Position numbers and translations under genes: made by a program. From Armillaria gallica (Eukaryota > Basidiomycota > Agaricomycetes > Agaricales > Physalacriaceae), in contig JBANDB010000017.1 in the NCBI GenBank assembly GCA_037576215.1, positions 1,612,001 to 1,676,000 on the forward strand: a DNA stretch of 64,000 nucleotides, in the 5' to 3' direction. The notes below the pieces were generated by a model, which was not told where the DNA came from, made no database searches, and saw only the letters and a program-made list of their open reading frames with translations. This document shows, piece after piece, positions 1 to 12,650 of this stretch. Every line of letters begins with the position of its first letter. Position 1 is the first letter of the stretch.

Positions 1-2354
1 CGGTCTTATGCGTTCCTTAGGGTTTCAGTGGCGGTGCATTTTGGTTAAGCCCGAGGTTTATCCGTGTTCACGTCATGTACATTACGAGCTTTCTCGGCTT
101 CTTACACGGCATTGCATTCGCCGGCATTAGCCGCCGACTTGCTGAGCTGCATTGACTCTTCGTCTGTTTCTGTCTTTCTGTCGCCGTCTTTGGCGTCAGT
201 CTTCAGCGCTTCAGCGCTCAGCGCCAGCCTTTGGTTCTTATTCAAATACTGAGCTCAACTATGCGTAATTGGTGCTCCTAGGGTGCTATTCCATGGGTCC
301 TTGTCGAGCTCCCTTTACAAGTGGTACATTGTAAATATCAGCAGGTTATTCTACGGCGCCTTTCTCTGAATCCTGGCTAACTAACCCGTACCCTAGCTCT
401 GACTGGTCTGTTTCTCCTCACTTCGGCAACTCTGCAACGTCGTGCCTGGATAGAACTGGTATAGTATTTTGGCAACATCATGCACGGCGTCCTCTACACC
501 CTAGCATTCGAATCACTCTCTACGAGGATCATTGAGCCACCTTCAGCTGCGGCCAATGGGCATGAGGTGTGATGGTCAGTCGCACCCGACTCCCTTTATT
601 CTTGGCATCCAAGAATTATCAGCAGGCCCCGATTCTTGCTTTGTATACGGACTTGACGACATCGGTGGGAAGCACTGTGTTTGGTGCTGGGGGTGATGTT
701 GATTCAGGGAGGAAGTTGGCTCTATGAGCCTACAAGGCTGATTTTGTTAAATAATCCCATGCCGTGCCGGTCAGAAATACTGTGTAAGCACGTACCAAAA
801 TTTCTTTCCTATTGATGCTTATGTCCTGTGCTTTTCAGACTGGCTTGGGAATGTTTCATCCTATGATAGATGATAGTACCGATCAAATCGTTGTATAGCT
901 GCGTCCCGAACCGCGCTTCTCTAAGCTATCGTCAGTGAGCATCTAGCATAGCTTGGGCAAGGCATAGTAACCTCACCTGACGCCGCTTAGAGTGCGTTCA
1001 GACTACTCGGGCCGGGAGACTTATGCATTTAAAACTCACATCCCGTATTTGACAGTGTTTGCATGTGTACAACTTGCATGTGTTGCGTCCATATGGACAC
1101 GTTCAGATGTGTGACATGCCGATACCATGGAATACCGGACTGGTACGCTCTATTTCAAATGGAGTGATGCCATAAGAACCCCAGACACTGCGGATCGGAT
1201 ATGTTCCTGTGCCTTTTTTTTAATCAACCTCTTTTTTCCAACCCCGAATCCATAACCGGAAATAATACTTTCATAAATCCAACCGATACTTATGTAAGTG
1301 CCAAATATACGCCGAGCCGGGCCAGGCAAGGACGGAAGTCTTGATGTCCGGCCTCTGCACGTGGATTTAATGACAAAGGTTTTGAGAAATAATGCAATGA
1401 ACATTATTGAGATAATGCTTGCAAGGCCCACATCAGGGACAGAGCCTGCTACGTTTACTCCCCTTGAAAGTATAATAGTATCTTTGTGTTACCATTCTGA
1501 ATATCCTTGACTTCTGCAGAAGAGTTTCTATCATGGTAATTCTAATCTCATTTTGTGCAAAGAACTTATCATCATCAAACGTCAAACTGGAAGTACTTAT
1601 TAAATAAGCTCACACCTTCTCACAGAATCCCAGGCAGACTAGGCTTCGGCTGGTCAACTCCATGATAGTAATGGTCAGTCATATGTAAGCAGTGACAAGC
1701 CAAGTCATCGCCACACCGCATATTTTACCTTCAAGGAAGTATTTCAGCACTAGGCCGGGAGATTTTTCCGTAAATAGGAATTTTCGTGACATCGGACTTC
1801 GGCTTTTCGTCAAATCTCAGAAACCGTCATCCCTCTATAAAACCTATTAACGTAGCAGGAATAATACTCGCAAGGTCTTAGTATCTTTTTTTTACTAGCT
1901 TATCTTGGAGTCACCATGCTCCTCTTCCACCGCTCCTTTCCTCGGTTACTGCGTCTTTCGGTGAGTGAAAATGCTTTCCATTGTTCACCTGTGTCGCTTG
2001 TCTTTCGTGCTCTACTATTCATCAACCCTCCCCCCCTCCCGAATCTGTAGTTACTATACTATTACGGCCGTATATTCACATAACCCGTAACAAGGGCCTG
2101 TAGTATGAAGATCTCTGAAGATGGCATATTTTCATCTGTAATCAGCCTTTGTCACAGTCAGAAAGGAATAGTAAGGTATACTGTTTGAAAAGAATCCCTA
2201 TCGACTCCAATCATATCTGCATTCAACCAGAGCCCCATCGAATAAGCGTCCCCACGTGCGCTCATTGCGATAAGGAGTAATCATCAGATCCACGTAATCG
2301 ACTGGCATTCGGTCCGGGGAACAATAGGCGCCCACAAGCGCTCATTGCCCATAT
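1..2354. other. Gene-poor stretch, no supported gene
   Basis: Only short open frames (under 95 codons) occur here. None shows a recognisable domain, and I could not join them with splice-like sites into a longer protein. Part of it is AT-rich. I see no RNA gene. A short duplicated phrase (gcgctcattgc) occurs near 2258 and 2338. It is probably decayed repeat DNA next to the repeat fragments that begin at 2355. Confidence 0.5.
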
Positions 2355-2513
2355 CGGGGCATCCCCGATGGCCAAAGTACCTGGAAACGGGCATCGGACT
2401 CGATGACTAGCTCAGTCAGCACATTCTATTTTTAGAACATCAACATCGATGATGGTTAAAGTAATCTAAGGCCCTTTGGGGCTAAGTGTACATCTTGCGC
2501 TTTATACCACTAA
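2355..2513 (-). repeat. Fragment of hairpin-core repeat, B half
   Basis: This stretch aligns well with 5312-5490 on the same strand of the window. It includes the core hairpins (CATCG GACT CGATG and CATC GGG GATG when read on the minus strand) and the adjacent spacer with the phrase ctaaggccct..ggggctaagtgtacat. Similarity stops after ccactaat near 2513. The missing other half appears to resume at about 3854, which suggests that the copy was split by later insertion. Confidence 0.7.
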
Positions 2514-3853
2514 TCTACTATACAACGAGTGAATGTGGGAACTCCGCTCTCATTGGCTACACAACTCGAGCTTTTCATTGGTTCTTAGGCCTGATATTCC
2601 ATCATGTATTTGTTCTTCTCCCTGTCTTCCTCAGAGTTCCTCCCCACAGGTTGTATGAGTTCTGCCAGTATCTATAAACCAGCTTGCCAGGGTCTCCAGG
2701 CTACTTCCTCCCGGGGGTCTCTTCCTTCATTAATTATGGCCACCGACGGCTTTGAAGCATGCTTGGTATCGATGTTGACCTGGTAGTGCCACGCAAGGTT
2801 CGTTTAGCTGCGAGCGCAGCGAGTCAAATTAGCTAACATGTTGAAGGTCGCAGTCCCCTGCAGGTGCTAAACAATTGTGACTGCAAACTTTATGTTCCCC
2901 AGCTCGGTGCGTCCGAGGTCTCCGGTCATTCTATGCAAGCGCCTTTTCTGCGTGAGCAAAGGGTAGGTACTCTCTCTTTACATACTATTACTATTTACAC
3001 AACTCTCTTTGTAGGCCTCAAAAGTTGGAAGATGTCGTCTTCAAATTCAATATCCAGCTGACGTCGTCTCCCTTCGAATCATTCAGCTACTAGTTCATGT
3101 TTGCCCTCAAATTGGGGGCTGACATCTTTTCTGAAGAAGCCACGTTCGATGCTACAATTACGGTCATCCTGACAACGCCACATGCCTACCAGCGCAAACT
3201 CTAGATAAGATACCGAATCGCTGGAGTAAATACGATTAATAAACCCTTGAGGAGTCCTACAGTGACATTACAGTACGGTTCGGAAATGAAGCTTGATCAG
3301 CTTGTACGGAGAACTCGAGAGAGACCTAGGGTATGTCTTATGCTCCATATGGTCTTGTTCAAACCATATTTCAGGAAATGTGACGATGGTTTACTCCCTG
3401 TAACAAGTTCAACGTCCCGAACTCAAAGGTTAAGCAAGATAACCTTGTGCGCACTCATCCCTGAGAATGAGAGCATTCAGAAGGTACTTTGTATTAGACC
3501 GTGTTGTAGTGTCGCAGAATCCTTGTGCTACATTTACAGGATCACGCTGTACACCTTCATCAACGCCAACCACCTATGTTCTGCATTAAGGTGATGTTTG
3601 AACTTTCCCATCGTTTGCTTCTCATTCAGACTGACCGTACTGCCCAGCATCAGCTTTCGCTAATGAAAACACAGAAGAAATAATTTGATCACAGACAACA
3701 GCAAGGAGCCTGGCAGGCAGCAAAGCGAGGGTAAGTCATCCCTGCCGAAGTCACTGGTGCCACATAAATTCGCATATACCAATATCTTATAGCTACATAA
3801 ACGTGTTTGGGGTATTTTAGACTAGAAATCCAACTATTCACAGGTTCCCGCTA
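2514..3853. other. Segment between two halves of one repeat copy
   Basis: About 1.34 kb separates the B half (ending near 2513) from the A half (starting near 3854). In the intact copy at about 5.3-6.2 kb these halves are directly joined. I found no terminal inverted repeats or transposase in it. The longest open frame (3247-3594, plus strand, 115 codons) has no domain I recognise. It could be a non-autonomous insertion or simply divergent DNA. Confidence 0.35.
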
Positions 3854-4560
3854 GTGGCAATCTAATGGATCTGTATGTCGGTATTATGTGAGCATTTCAG
3901 AGGTTCGATCTCTGCGTTGAGCTGTGGTGGGTGCATAGGCATTCGTGATTTGTGTGCGGCTTGACGCAGTGAAAAAGCTTTGAGTGGTGGATTGGGCATA
4001 CTTGGCTATTTCAATATCTGGCTTCGATGCACCAAAAATAGGCTCTGATGACTAAGCAGAGCATCGAGAACGATGCCTCGGTCTAAGTATTTTGGGCCAT
4101 CGAGAATGGCAGTTCAAAATATTTACACTTAAATTTTGATCGCTGAATGTCTCTGAAGAATGTCAAGGCTTCGGTGGATGTGTATTGGTATAATCGATGA
4201 TACCAGATAGACTTCATCGGCAAGTGATGGATGGCTGTCTCTGCGAGACGTCTGGCCACAGTATAACGAATAAAGTTGGCACATAACATTGTATGACCGA
4301 TGGAAGCCCAATTAAAAGTCTGTGGGCTTGGGTGGGTTTGGAGAGCTACGAGTCCATAAATTAATGGAAGGCTGGAGCTCGCTAAGAATGGGGCATCCTA
4401 TGGTTTTGCGATCGCTACCCATGGATACCCATTGATGCTCATAAGACTATTGTCGGTGCGTATCATCAATATCAATCGATAAGGCAAACGTTTATTTGCT
4501 TGCTAGCTATACAGATTGAATACTTCCGGTAGCTACAGGCTTGCAATCTATCACACTCCC
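3854..4560 (+). repeat. Hairpin-core repeat, A half (direct copy)
   Basis: This is a divergent direct copy of about 5497-6231: the same order of phrases (ggatctgtatg, ggattgggcatactt, gactaagcagagcatcgag, gggccatcgag, gtctgtgggcttggg). The core at 4023-4115 keeps both hairpins, GCATCG-AGAA-CGATGC and GCCAT-CGAGA-ATGGC. It ends at ctatcacactccc and abuts the tail of the inverted duplication at 4562. It has no coding capacity. Confidence 0.75.
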
Positions 4561-4561
4561 A

Positions 4562-6484
4562 TACTTGGTGCACGTGGTTTGAATTACCGGAATTATGAAC
4601 CGTTGGAATGATATAGTTGATCTCTTTTAAAAATGCTCGACCCAAAATTTAAGGTTATCTGGCGTATTTGTCATGTCTATAATTCTGTCCAGCCGATCTT
4701 GATTTTGTGGGCAAGTTCGAACTTGTATAATCACAAAAGGAAATGTACTGGGGTTCGTATAATTCGAATCGAACCCGGAAGACTTATTCTAACAAAATAC
4801 AAAGGAGCAACACAGATAACGAACACTCAAGTCTTGGATGGTAGCCAATCAACGCAATAGCCTCCTGCCAGAAATAGGACGCGAGGGTAGAGTCCATCCG
4901 GGAGCGCAGGATCATTTTGCAGATGAAAACTTGGAAAGATATGTAAAAGGTTTCGGGAAACTGAGTATTGTGAGGCAATGTAGACTGTTGATGACACGGT
5001 AACTACAGGAGTTTGCATGGAATCATTGTTTAGTATTGTGGGTACAATATAGCAGATGATGAAACCAGATGCAAGAGAGAAGGGAACAAGAGGTAAGGAA
5101 CCACCACGGCGTCTTAATAGCCAGTTCGAAATGTGGAGTTTTTATGTGTTTTTTGTAAAATAAATAAAATAAAAAACGTTGAAATATGACCAAAGGTTGG
5201 TTCCTCATAAAGATACCCGGAAAATACAACATAAATGATGCAAGGATGACGAGGGTTTGCTGGATAAGACCCTATTGCACCGTAATGAGGGGCCCTCAGT
5301 AGTGTCCCCTTGGGACTGTCATCCCCGATGGCCAAAAGTACGTGGAAACAGGCATCGGACTCGATGCTTAGCTTAGTCAGCGAATTCTTCTTTTAGAACA
5401 TCAAAATTGATGATGACGATGATGGCGTCCATGTTTAAAGTAATCTAAGGCCCTATAGGGCTAAGTGTACATCTTGCGCTTTTGTACCACTAATAGTAAT
5501 TTAACGGATCTGTATGTAAGGATATCGGTATTATGTGGGCATTTCTGAGTTTCGATTTCTTGTCTTGAGCTCTGGTGGGTGCATAGTCCTTCGTGGTTGT
5601 GTGCAGTTTGGTGGAGTGAAAATGTTTGAATAGTGGATTGGGCATACTTGCCCATTTCAATATCCATACAATCCTTGCTAGGCATGCAAATTGTCGCTTC
5701 GATGCACTAAAAATAGACTATGATGACTAAGCAGAGCATCGAGGCCGATGCCTCTGTCTAACTAATTTGGGCCATCGAGGATGGCAGTTCCGAATGTTCA
5801 CATTTAAAGTTTGATGGCTGAATGTCTTTGAGCAATGTCAAGGCTTCGGTGGATGCGCATTGTTATAATCGATCACGACAGGTAGATTTCATTGGCAAGT
5901 GATGAATGGCTGTCTCTGCGAGACGTCTGGCCGCAGTATAACAGAGAAAGTTGGCAGATAACTTTGTATCACCGATGAAGCCCAGTTAAACGTCTGTGGG
6001 CTTGGGCGGGTTTGGAGAGATACCAGTCGATAAATCAATGGAAGGCTGTAGCTCGCTAAGAATGGGGCATCGCACGGTTTTGCGATCGCTACCTATGGAT
6101 ACCCATTGATGCTCACAGACTATTTTCGGTGCGTATCATCGATAGTAATCAATAAGACACACATTTATTTGCTAGCTAGCTCTACAAATTGAATACACCG
6201 GGTAGCTACAGGCCTACAACCTATCACACTCCCATCTCCTGTCCATACACGGGCATGCGGCTGTCGGCAGACTGAACCGCGAACCTGGCTGGTTTTAACC
6301 ATATATCCGTACTATAAGATAGAGCTTTAATGTACCGCATGCGAAAAAAAAGAGTGCGGCCAACGAAAACACGTCAGACATAGCAACCTGAAGCTGAAGT
6401 TGAACATATGTAAGTCAATCAGCCCAGGGGAAATTACAACTACACACCTATGTTGAAGAGAGGCGAAATGGAGGAGATGGCGCA
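4562..6484 (-). repeat. Inverted duplication, arm 1 (1.92 kb)
   Basis: The reverse complement of this arm matches 28386-30316 almost base for base over long stretches; two 60-75 codon open frames are identical in both arms. It contains a B core (5312-5402, minus) and an A core (5697-5790, plus) head to head around a spacer of about 300 bp. At its left end it carries a remnant of the alpha-kinase gene: codons reading WFELPEL then stop, as in the last exon of the intact gene at 30277. Similarity breaks at about 4562, where another repeat copy abuts, and at about 6484. Confidence 0.9.
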
Positions 6485-6556
6485 CATATATGGTAATAAT
6501 TTGACCATGCTCTTTGGACGTGCTGCCACATTATTGTATGTAGCCAGGTTATCTCT

Positions 6557-6612
6557 AATATTCAGCAACAGGACTAGTAGTACCAGTAGTCCTTGTTCTG
6601 TTGTTGAATATT
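6557..6612. repeat. Imperfect hairpin ending in AATATTCA
   Basis: Left arm 6557-6576 (AATATTCAGCAACAGGACTA) pairs with right arm 6587-6612, which has one mismatch and six extra bases. The arms enclose a 10-base loop. The outer sequence TGTTGAATATT resembles ends of some fungal LTRs, so this might be two LTR ends head to head; that is only a guess. Confidence 0.5.
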
Positions 6613-7524
6613 TGACTGGTAATTAGCATGTGCTCTCAGGCCAATGATTTGAAGGGTATTCCTCCAACAAGACGGACATTCACTCGTTATGTTGCGCCAA
6701 CAGCACGTAAAACTCTGTAGAAAGAGTTACGCGATAAGGGATGGGAAAGGCTAGGATCGACAGATCCCAAGTTGCTTTAGTGGTGTTTCAAATCACCGTG
6801 ATTTGTCTTTCCGTTAACAAGGACTGAGTTTGGTGGGCAATATACAATTTAAGCTGAAGCATTCCCAAATTGAACCCAAAGGCGGAAAGGTAATGGAATC
6901 ATATTCTTGCTAATTCACCAGTCAGGAATTCTAATTTGTATGTTTAAAACCTCACTATAAAAGGAAACTTATCCAGCTCTTCTCTGCCAGCTAGACATAT
7001 AAATTCATTATACATGGACATCTGAAATTCTGCGAGGAATTACTAATCAGCCTGTGTTCTACTGTTTCCTGAGTTCTCGACCTTCGTCTATTCTATGCAT
7101 ACTCTCCCATAACCCATAGCTCCGAGGGTCCACCGAATGCTATGGGTTAAGGGGGATCTGACTGTATTCGTTTATCTGCAACACTAGTTGGGCCAAGTAA
7201 CAGGATGGAAAGATGGTAGACTGGTAACCAGTCTAGAAAGATGGTGTGACCTGCTTGGTTACATTACATAAAAGCCACCTGCATCGTCTGTGTCACCTAC
7301 CGTGAACCAGCGACCTCTTACTGAAAATTAACTTCATTGACTGAAGGTTAATATGCTGCGAAGTCTATTACATATCAAGATTTAGTTCGCGACTTCAGAA
7401 AGCAAAGAATACAAATTTGTACAAAAAACATGCGTTGTAATATGTCCATAAAAGTATGCAAAATCGAGCCTATCATTTGACACAAACCTACTTGGGCAGG
7501 GTGTCCGGGTTAGACTCCAGTTTA
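6613..7524. other. No supported gene
   Basis: I see no open frame or splice-linked coding in this stretch. It lies downstream of the first JmjC-like gene (minus strand) and probably contains its 3' untranslated region and polyadenylation signals. Confidence 0.5.
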
Positions 7525-10500
7525 CTACGGGCAGTAGGATTGGTCTCTAGAATCTTCCCCCTCTGACGTCGGTTCTGAACCGATCTGAGAGTTTGCGTCC
7601 TCAGGTTCATACATAGCATCCTCCTCCGATAAATTGGTGGTGAAGTCTTTCTCGCTGTCCGAGTCTCCATCGCCAGCTTCTCCATCACTAGGTTTCCCGC
7701 TGTCCGAGTCTTCGTTGTCGGAGTCATCGTCCTCTTCATTGTCAGAAGGATCAAAGTCGAGAATATGAGTCCAGTCCGTCATGGCTTCAGTTTCTACATG
7801 ACAGGTCAGATCAGTCTGAATGCAAAAGAACCTCACGCATGTAGGACTTCGTTCTTTGACAGAACCAAACATATGGGCCTAAGGAGTAAATGCTTCGCCT
7901 TCCGTCGCTTGTAAGCATTGAGGAACTCAGATGTTAGCTCCATCTGCAGAAAGGTACCCATGGCATCCTCAATATCTTGCTGAAACTGCTCCAAGTCAAT
8001 CCAGAGCGATTCATGTACTCCTGAAGCCTTCTCCTGTCGCAAAGCCCTACGAGCATAGAAGATCAAAGACCGCCCAAAATGAGCAGCAGACGTCCTAGCG
8101 AAATTGGCGATATCCAAGGACCCAACACGCAAAGAAACACCATCAACACACATCATTGATTCCGGTGCAAGCACAGCAGCCTTTGCGTCTTGCTCGAAAA
8201 AGATAAGACAGTATCGCGTGCGCAAGCGTTGTATGATGGATATGTACGCCCCGGCTGCCATAGCTATTGCTGGTTTTGATGATTCCATCTCATCGCAGAT
8301 GCAGGTGTACAAGGCAGGCGCAAATAAACAGAGGTTGCCTAACGCGATTAGATCGAGAAGTCCTTCTCTTTCTAAGGACGGAATATCCGTGTCGTGTCCT
8401 TGATACCATCGTTAGTCATGACCAGAACGAGAGTCACTACGATATTTTTTTACATACTTTCGGGGCCTTTATCACTGATGATGGCACCAAAATAACACAT
8501 CATACGAAGGAGAACCTCCAGGAGCTCAGTGTGCAAAACATTCGTGATGCCGTAGCCAAGCATACAGGTGTGAACCCACCCCGAGACAGTTTTCGATAGT
8601 GTTGCAGTGGAGTAGAAGTGGTGACCTTTTACAATTGAATTCTCCAGAGTAACAACTGCGTGGTGAGTGTTGGGACGCATGTAACTGCCTCTGTGTCAGC
8701 ATTGAACAAGATAGATACAGCACGGCGTACAAGGCAGATCCGGGTTCGAGTAAGACAACTTCTGAAGTCCAATCTTCCGGGTCCGGGATAAATCCAGGGG
8801 CCCAATCACCCATGTACTCATCGATATAGCTATCCTGCCTATTACCAACCGTCCTGCGGCGCTGGAACACGTACCACAACTTCCGCCCACACAAAACTTC
8901 AACAACGGTACCAACACCAAAACAATCGGAGTGAATATAGCTAATGGCGCCCTTTGTGGCAACCAACCAGAAGCTTGTTGCCGAAACTGGATACCCCGAT
9001 GTATAGACGTCCGTGGGTAAGTCAGAGGTTTGTTCGAAGGCTCGGATGTGGCTCGAAATAATCCTAAAAACAGTCGGTTTCTGGGCAGACATTGGATAAA
9101 GTCTAACTTACGATTGTAGGGGGTGGCCACTGTGAGAAGTGTTGCAAGGTAGAGAGAGAGCGTTTAAGATACGACCTTCCTCCAACAAACCTTCTTCATA
9201 CATTTCACGTAAGGATACGTTGACATGAATTTGCTCCTTTGTATGCTCAGAGCTGCGCCGTTGATGGTCTGAAGAAGTACAGTTCATCAGGCAACATTCG
9301 CGAGGATGGAAGAAAACGAAAACCTTGAACTTCTCGAACAAGGTCAATGTTGCCAATCTCAGTAAGAGAGTCCAAAGACCACATAAGCGGCAACGTTTTG
9401 GTGTCAGACAGGAGAATGTTGTTGCGGCGGAAGGTCCCGAGAGTCGCTCCAGGATATCTCAAAGCAATTGATTGTTTCAGGATCACAATCATAGATTCTT
9501 TGGTCCCCTTCCCAGTTGCTTTCAGCCGGTAAAGAGGATCCCCACTTGCGTCTGTTGCTATGCAAGCATTCCAACCATCAAGCAGATACCGATCATCAGT
9601 TTCCTAAAGACTTATATCAGACAGAAGTATACAGAAGGCTGTGGGGGACATACGTTAGAGATCAAAGGGTAATAGTCGAAGGTCCGATATTCTTTCTTTG
9701 CCAGATCCCAAACGAGCGGAGAAGTAATTGGGTTTGGAGAACGAGACAGACCACGATCAACCTTCGCTTTTTTGGACGTTCTGTCCGCAGCCATGGCGAT
9801 GGCGTTTGAACGTTGCCTTTTTTTCCCAGAGATGGATGGTAAATCGTCTTGCACCTCCGTCATTCTCAGAAAGGGCGCCATTAACATCAACTGACGCCAA
9901 CTTGCGTCAACATCTTGTGAGAGTTTCCTCTCGTGGGTTATTTTTTGTTCTTGCGATAATGGAAATTCCGTCTTGAAAGATTCCGCGCGAAAAGGGGGCA
10001 CTTCGCCGATGAGGATTCGTTGAACAGAAATCTGGTCAATATCTCGAACAGTGAGAGGGGGCATGGTAGGCGCATGTTGCCATTCTGGCCGGTCCTTGAA
10101 ATTCGGGTAGTACACGTGACCCCACACATTTACGCGATAAGTCAGAAGGCGGCAAATCTTCGTAATCTCGTCATGCGGAAATGGCTTTGAAGACAAGGAC
10201 CGGGAAGGGGACAAGCTTGGAGATCTCTGCCGAGGTTTTGCTTCACGGGGAGACAGATGAGCGATGCCTCGTTCGACATGGGGAGGACAAGAGCTGCTTC
10301 GTTCTACACGTTCATTCCTGCGACCGCCCTTTTTGATTTTGATCCAGCGAGATTTCCCCTCTCTGAGCCATTGCGTCGTTTTGGCTCCAACTTTGGTTTC
10401 CAGCCCGGGGACATGGTTTTTCTGAATGAACACGATGGAATCCTCGAACCACGTATCCTCGCCTTCATATCCCACCCATCCCTTTTTGGTTGCGTCCTTG

Positions 10501-11971
10501 GATGCAGCTTTGAGAACCTGCATCCTGGTAACTAACGGCTCCACTTCAACGAGAAACTTGCCCAGTCCGACTTTGCTCGTCCAGGAGCCCCAAGCTATAC
10601 CAACAATGTACTTCCACAAGATTTCTTCAATATGAAGGATGAGTTTTGGTTTCCCCATCGAAGAGAGCTGCCCTCCGACCTTGCTTGAAACGTTAGACGG
10701 CACATCGGAAAAAGATGATTGAAAAACTCACCTGTAGCGCAAGGGGTGTGTTCAATATTTGGCCCATTCCTTGGCCCATGATAAGTACTAGGGGGGATAT
10801 TGCGACAGCATTCGCAAAGGCTTGTTTCCACCGGGGCAAATTCTTTCTAAATCGTTTCATCGTTTCATCGTCCCCCATGATCATTTGGACGTCGGGGTGG
10901 TCATAATTATCTGCGATGAACCTTCATATAAAATGAGCAACGTGCACTTTGCCTATCCGAAAATCATACCTTTGCCAAAGCGACGTCTGCTCTATTCCAT
11001 TATGCTGCAACAGAAGTCAGAATGATGAGAAATGCGATATAAGGCGTGCTCACATAACGTAATAACCGGATGTGAAATGCCACGCCATCCAGCACACATA
11101 GGACCTTCAACCAATTTTTCGCCGATTCGTGTTTCCAATGATTCGCAAGCAGGCATATATCTTTATGCAGAATCTCGTTATTTCCTATCGTAGTCGGCTG
11201 CAGGGGAACAAGGGGTGCAATTTTTTTTTCATTGTATATGCGAAGAGAAGTCGAAATTTCGGTCAATTTCTGAGTCCATCCGTCCAGCCTTCTTAAAAAC
11301 TTGACACATGTTAATTAAATATAATCTCAGGAAGAGCAGGGAAACCTACGCCAAGCTGACGCGCATCAAAACTTAGGGTCTTTGAAAAGCTTGGATAATA
11401 AGAGCGACAAGGCAAACGGAGAAATCCTGAGGCGATATCCATCGCCTTTACAAGCACTAGGGTCTCCAGCTGGCCTGCAGATTTATTAGCGTTCCGACCC
11501 CCGCCAATGTTGTCTATGCGGATTTGAGCTGGGTGGCCTCTGTCCCAGTCCTTGTCAGCGACAGACTTCAACGACCTTCCAATTGCGACGCCGAAATCGG
11601 ATATGTCCGAGTTCTGAGAACTTTCCGCTGCGCGCAACTTATACCAAAGGTCGGGATCCAGGTCGCTGAGTAGGAACAGTTTGCATTGAACAGGCAGCGA
11701 CCAAACCAACTTCGACTGCTTCGCAGCCATATATCCTGTCACTAGAATAACGTCAGCACGTGAACCTCGATGGCGTTCCGATGACTAATAGCTTGCATCG
11801 GTCTCGATGCCACCATTTCAAAAAGGGCGCATAAACCATTTTCATCGAGGGCGATGTTCTCATAGTTATGAGCAGAGAGTTCTACAATGAACTGGCGGGA
11901 AAGGCAAAAAAAAACACCCTCTTACCAAAACTGCTTTCAGACTGCGCGTTGTTCGAACTAGTTGTAGGCAT
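7525..11971 (-). CDS. JmjC-like domain protein, paralogue 1 (multi-exon)
   Basis: A long split gene. The proposed start is the ATG at 11971, in a 46-nt exon whose donor and acceptor join in frame to the next exon at 11881. Recognisable exons follow at 11742-11311, about 10703-9640, 9492-9250, 9092-8700, 8680-8450 and 8312-7840. The exon at 9092-8700 carries a JmjC/cupin signature: ATKGAISYIHSDCFGVGT with an HxD pair, then after a 46-nt intron a distal His in RPNTHHAVV. These are the usual Fe(II) ligands of JmjC oxygenases. The central exon is rich in Ser, Arg and Lys with nuclear-signal-like clusters (KKRQRS, SKKAKVD). An Asp/Glu/Ser-rich acidic tail (7525-7800) follows, but I could not close the last junction in frame. 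Order and sequence match the gene at 24342-27942. A nuclear protein hydroxylase or demethylase role is inference. Confidence 0.7.
11764..11810 (-). repeat. Partial hairpin core near the JmjC-1 5' exons
   Basis: On the minus strand this reads GCATCG-AGAC-CGATGC followed by AAGCTATTAGTCATC, matching the first hairpin and flank of the dispersed core. It lies between the presumed second exon of the JmjC-like gene (ending near 11810) and the exon starting near 11742, so probably in an intron. The exact splice junction here could not be resolved. Confidence 0.5.
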
Positions 11972-12650
11972 GCTGGTGGTTAAAGGGAGAACGCAAAGTG
12001 CGTGGGAAAAGAACTTCCGTCGGCGATCCGGACATTCCCGTAGAACAAAAACGGGAATGGAAAGCCCATCTAGGTGATGCTCGATTGAATTCGCTTCGCT
12101 TCGACGGAGACGACAACTATGCCTGAAATCCTGAAGTTGTGTACTCAGATACAGTCACGTTCGTTGCCCTCGACCGCGGAAGAGAAAGGGCGGCTCACAT
12201 CCTGGGCTCAATTTAAGCGACAAATTCGCGTCATGTGAGCTGGAATAATGATTATTTCACCGTCCTTGTGTCAATCCCTAAAGTATGGAACACCTCCAGA
12301 CCTCTCGTATGTATTTGTATGAATGAAATGTAAAGCATATGGCAGGCACCGCTTCGTCTCCTACAACCGCAATTGTAACGCATAACTGGGGTTGGATCTC
12401 AGTCTGGAGAGCGTATTGAAGAAGTGTAATGCCAGATAATGGTCTCCTTTCATCCACAAATCCGTAACGCGGAGGTACCCCGTTTCATACATCTAAGTAC
12501 ATACAGTATATCGAAGCTTGTATGTAGTGACTGATATTAAACCCACATATTGTATGTCAATCAGACTTTCCTTTATTAGCCATGTTCATCAAACATTCAC
12601 AGAGCGTGCTGTTATATTTGACAAAAGCAATCAACTTGAAAAGCAACCCT

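Noticed and set aside
3895..3920. tRNA T-arm-like phrase aggttcgatctct
   Set aside because: No matching acceptor, D or anticodon stems are found around it, and the related repeat copy at 5.55 kb alters the phrase.
4083..4110. Core hairpins as bacterial-type transcription terminators
   Set aside because: The host is a eukaryote, no T-run follows, and the hairpins lie in repeats, not at gene ends.
5461..5685. A 74-codon frame identical in both arms of the inverted duplication (also 29187-29411)
   Set aside because: Its identity follows from the DNA duplication itself, and the more diverged direct copy at 3.86-4.1 kb does not keep the frame, so there is no evidence of selection for protein.
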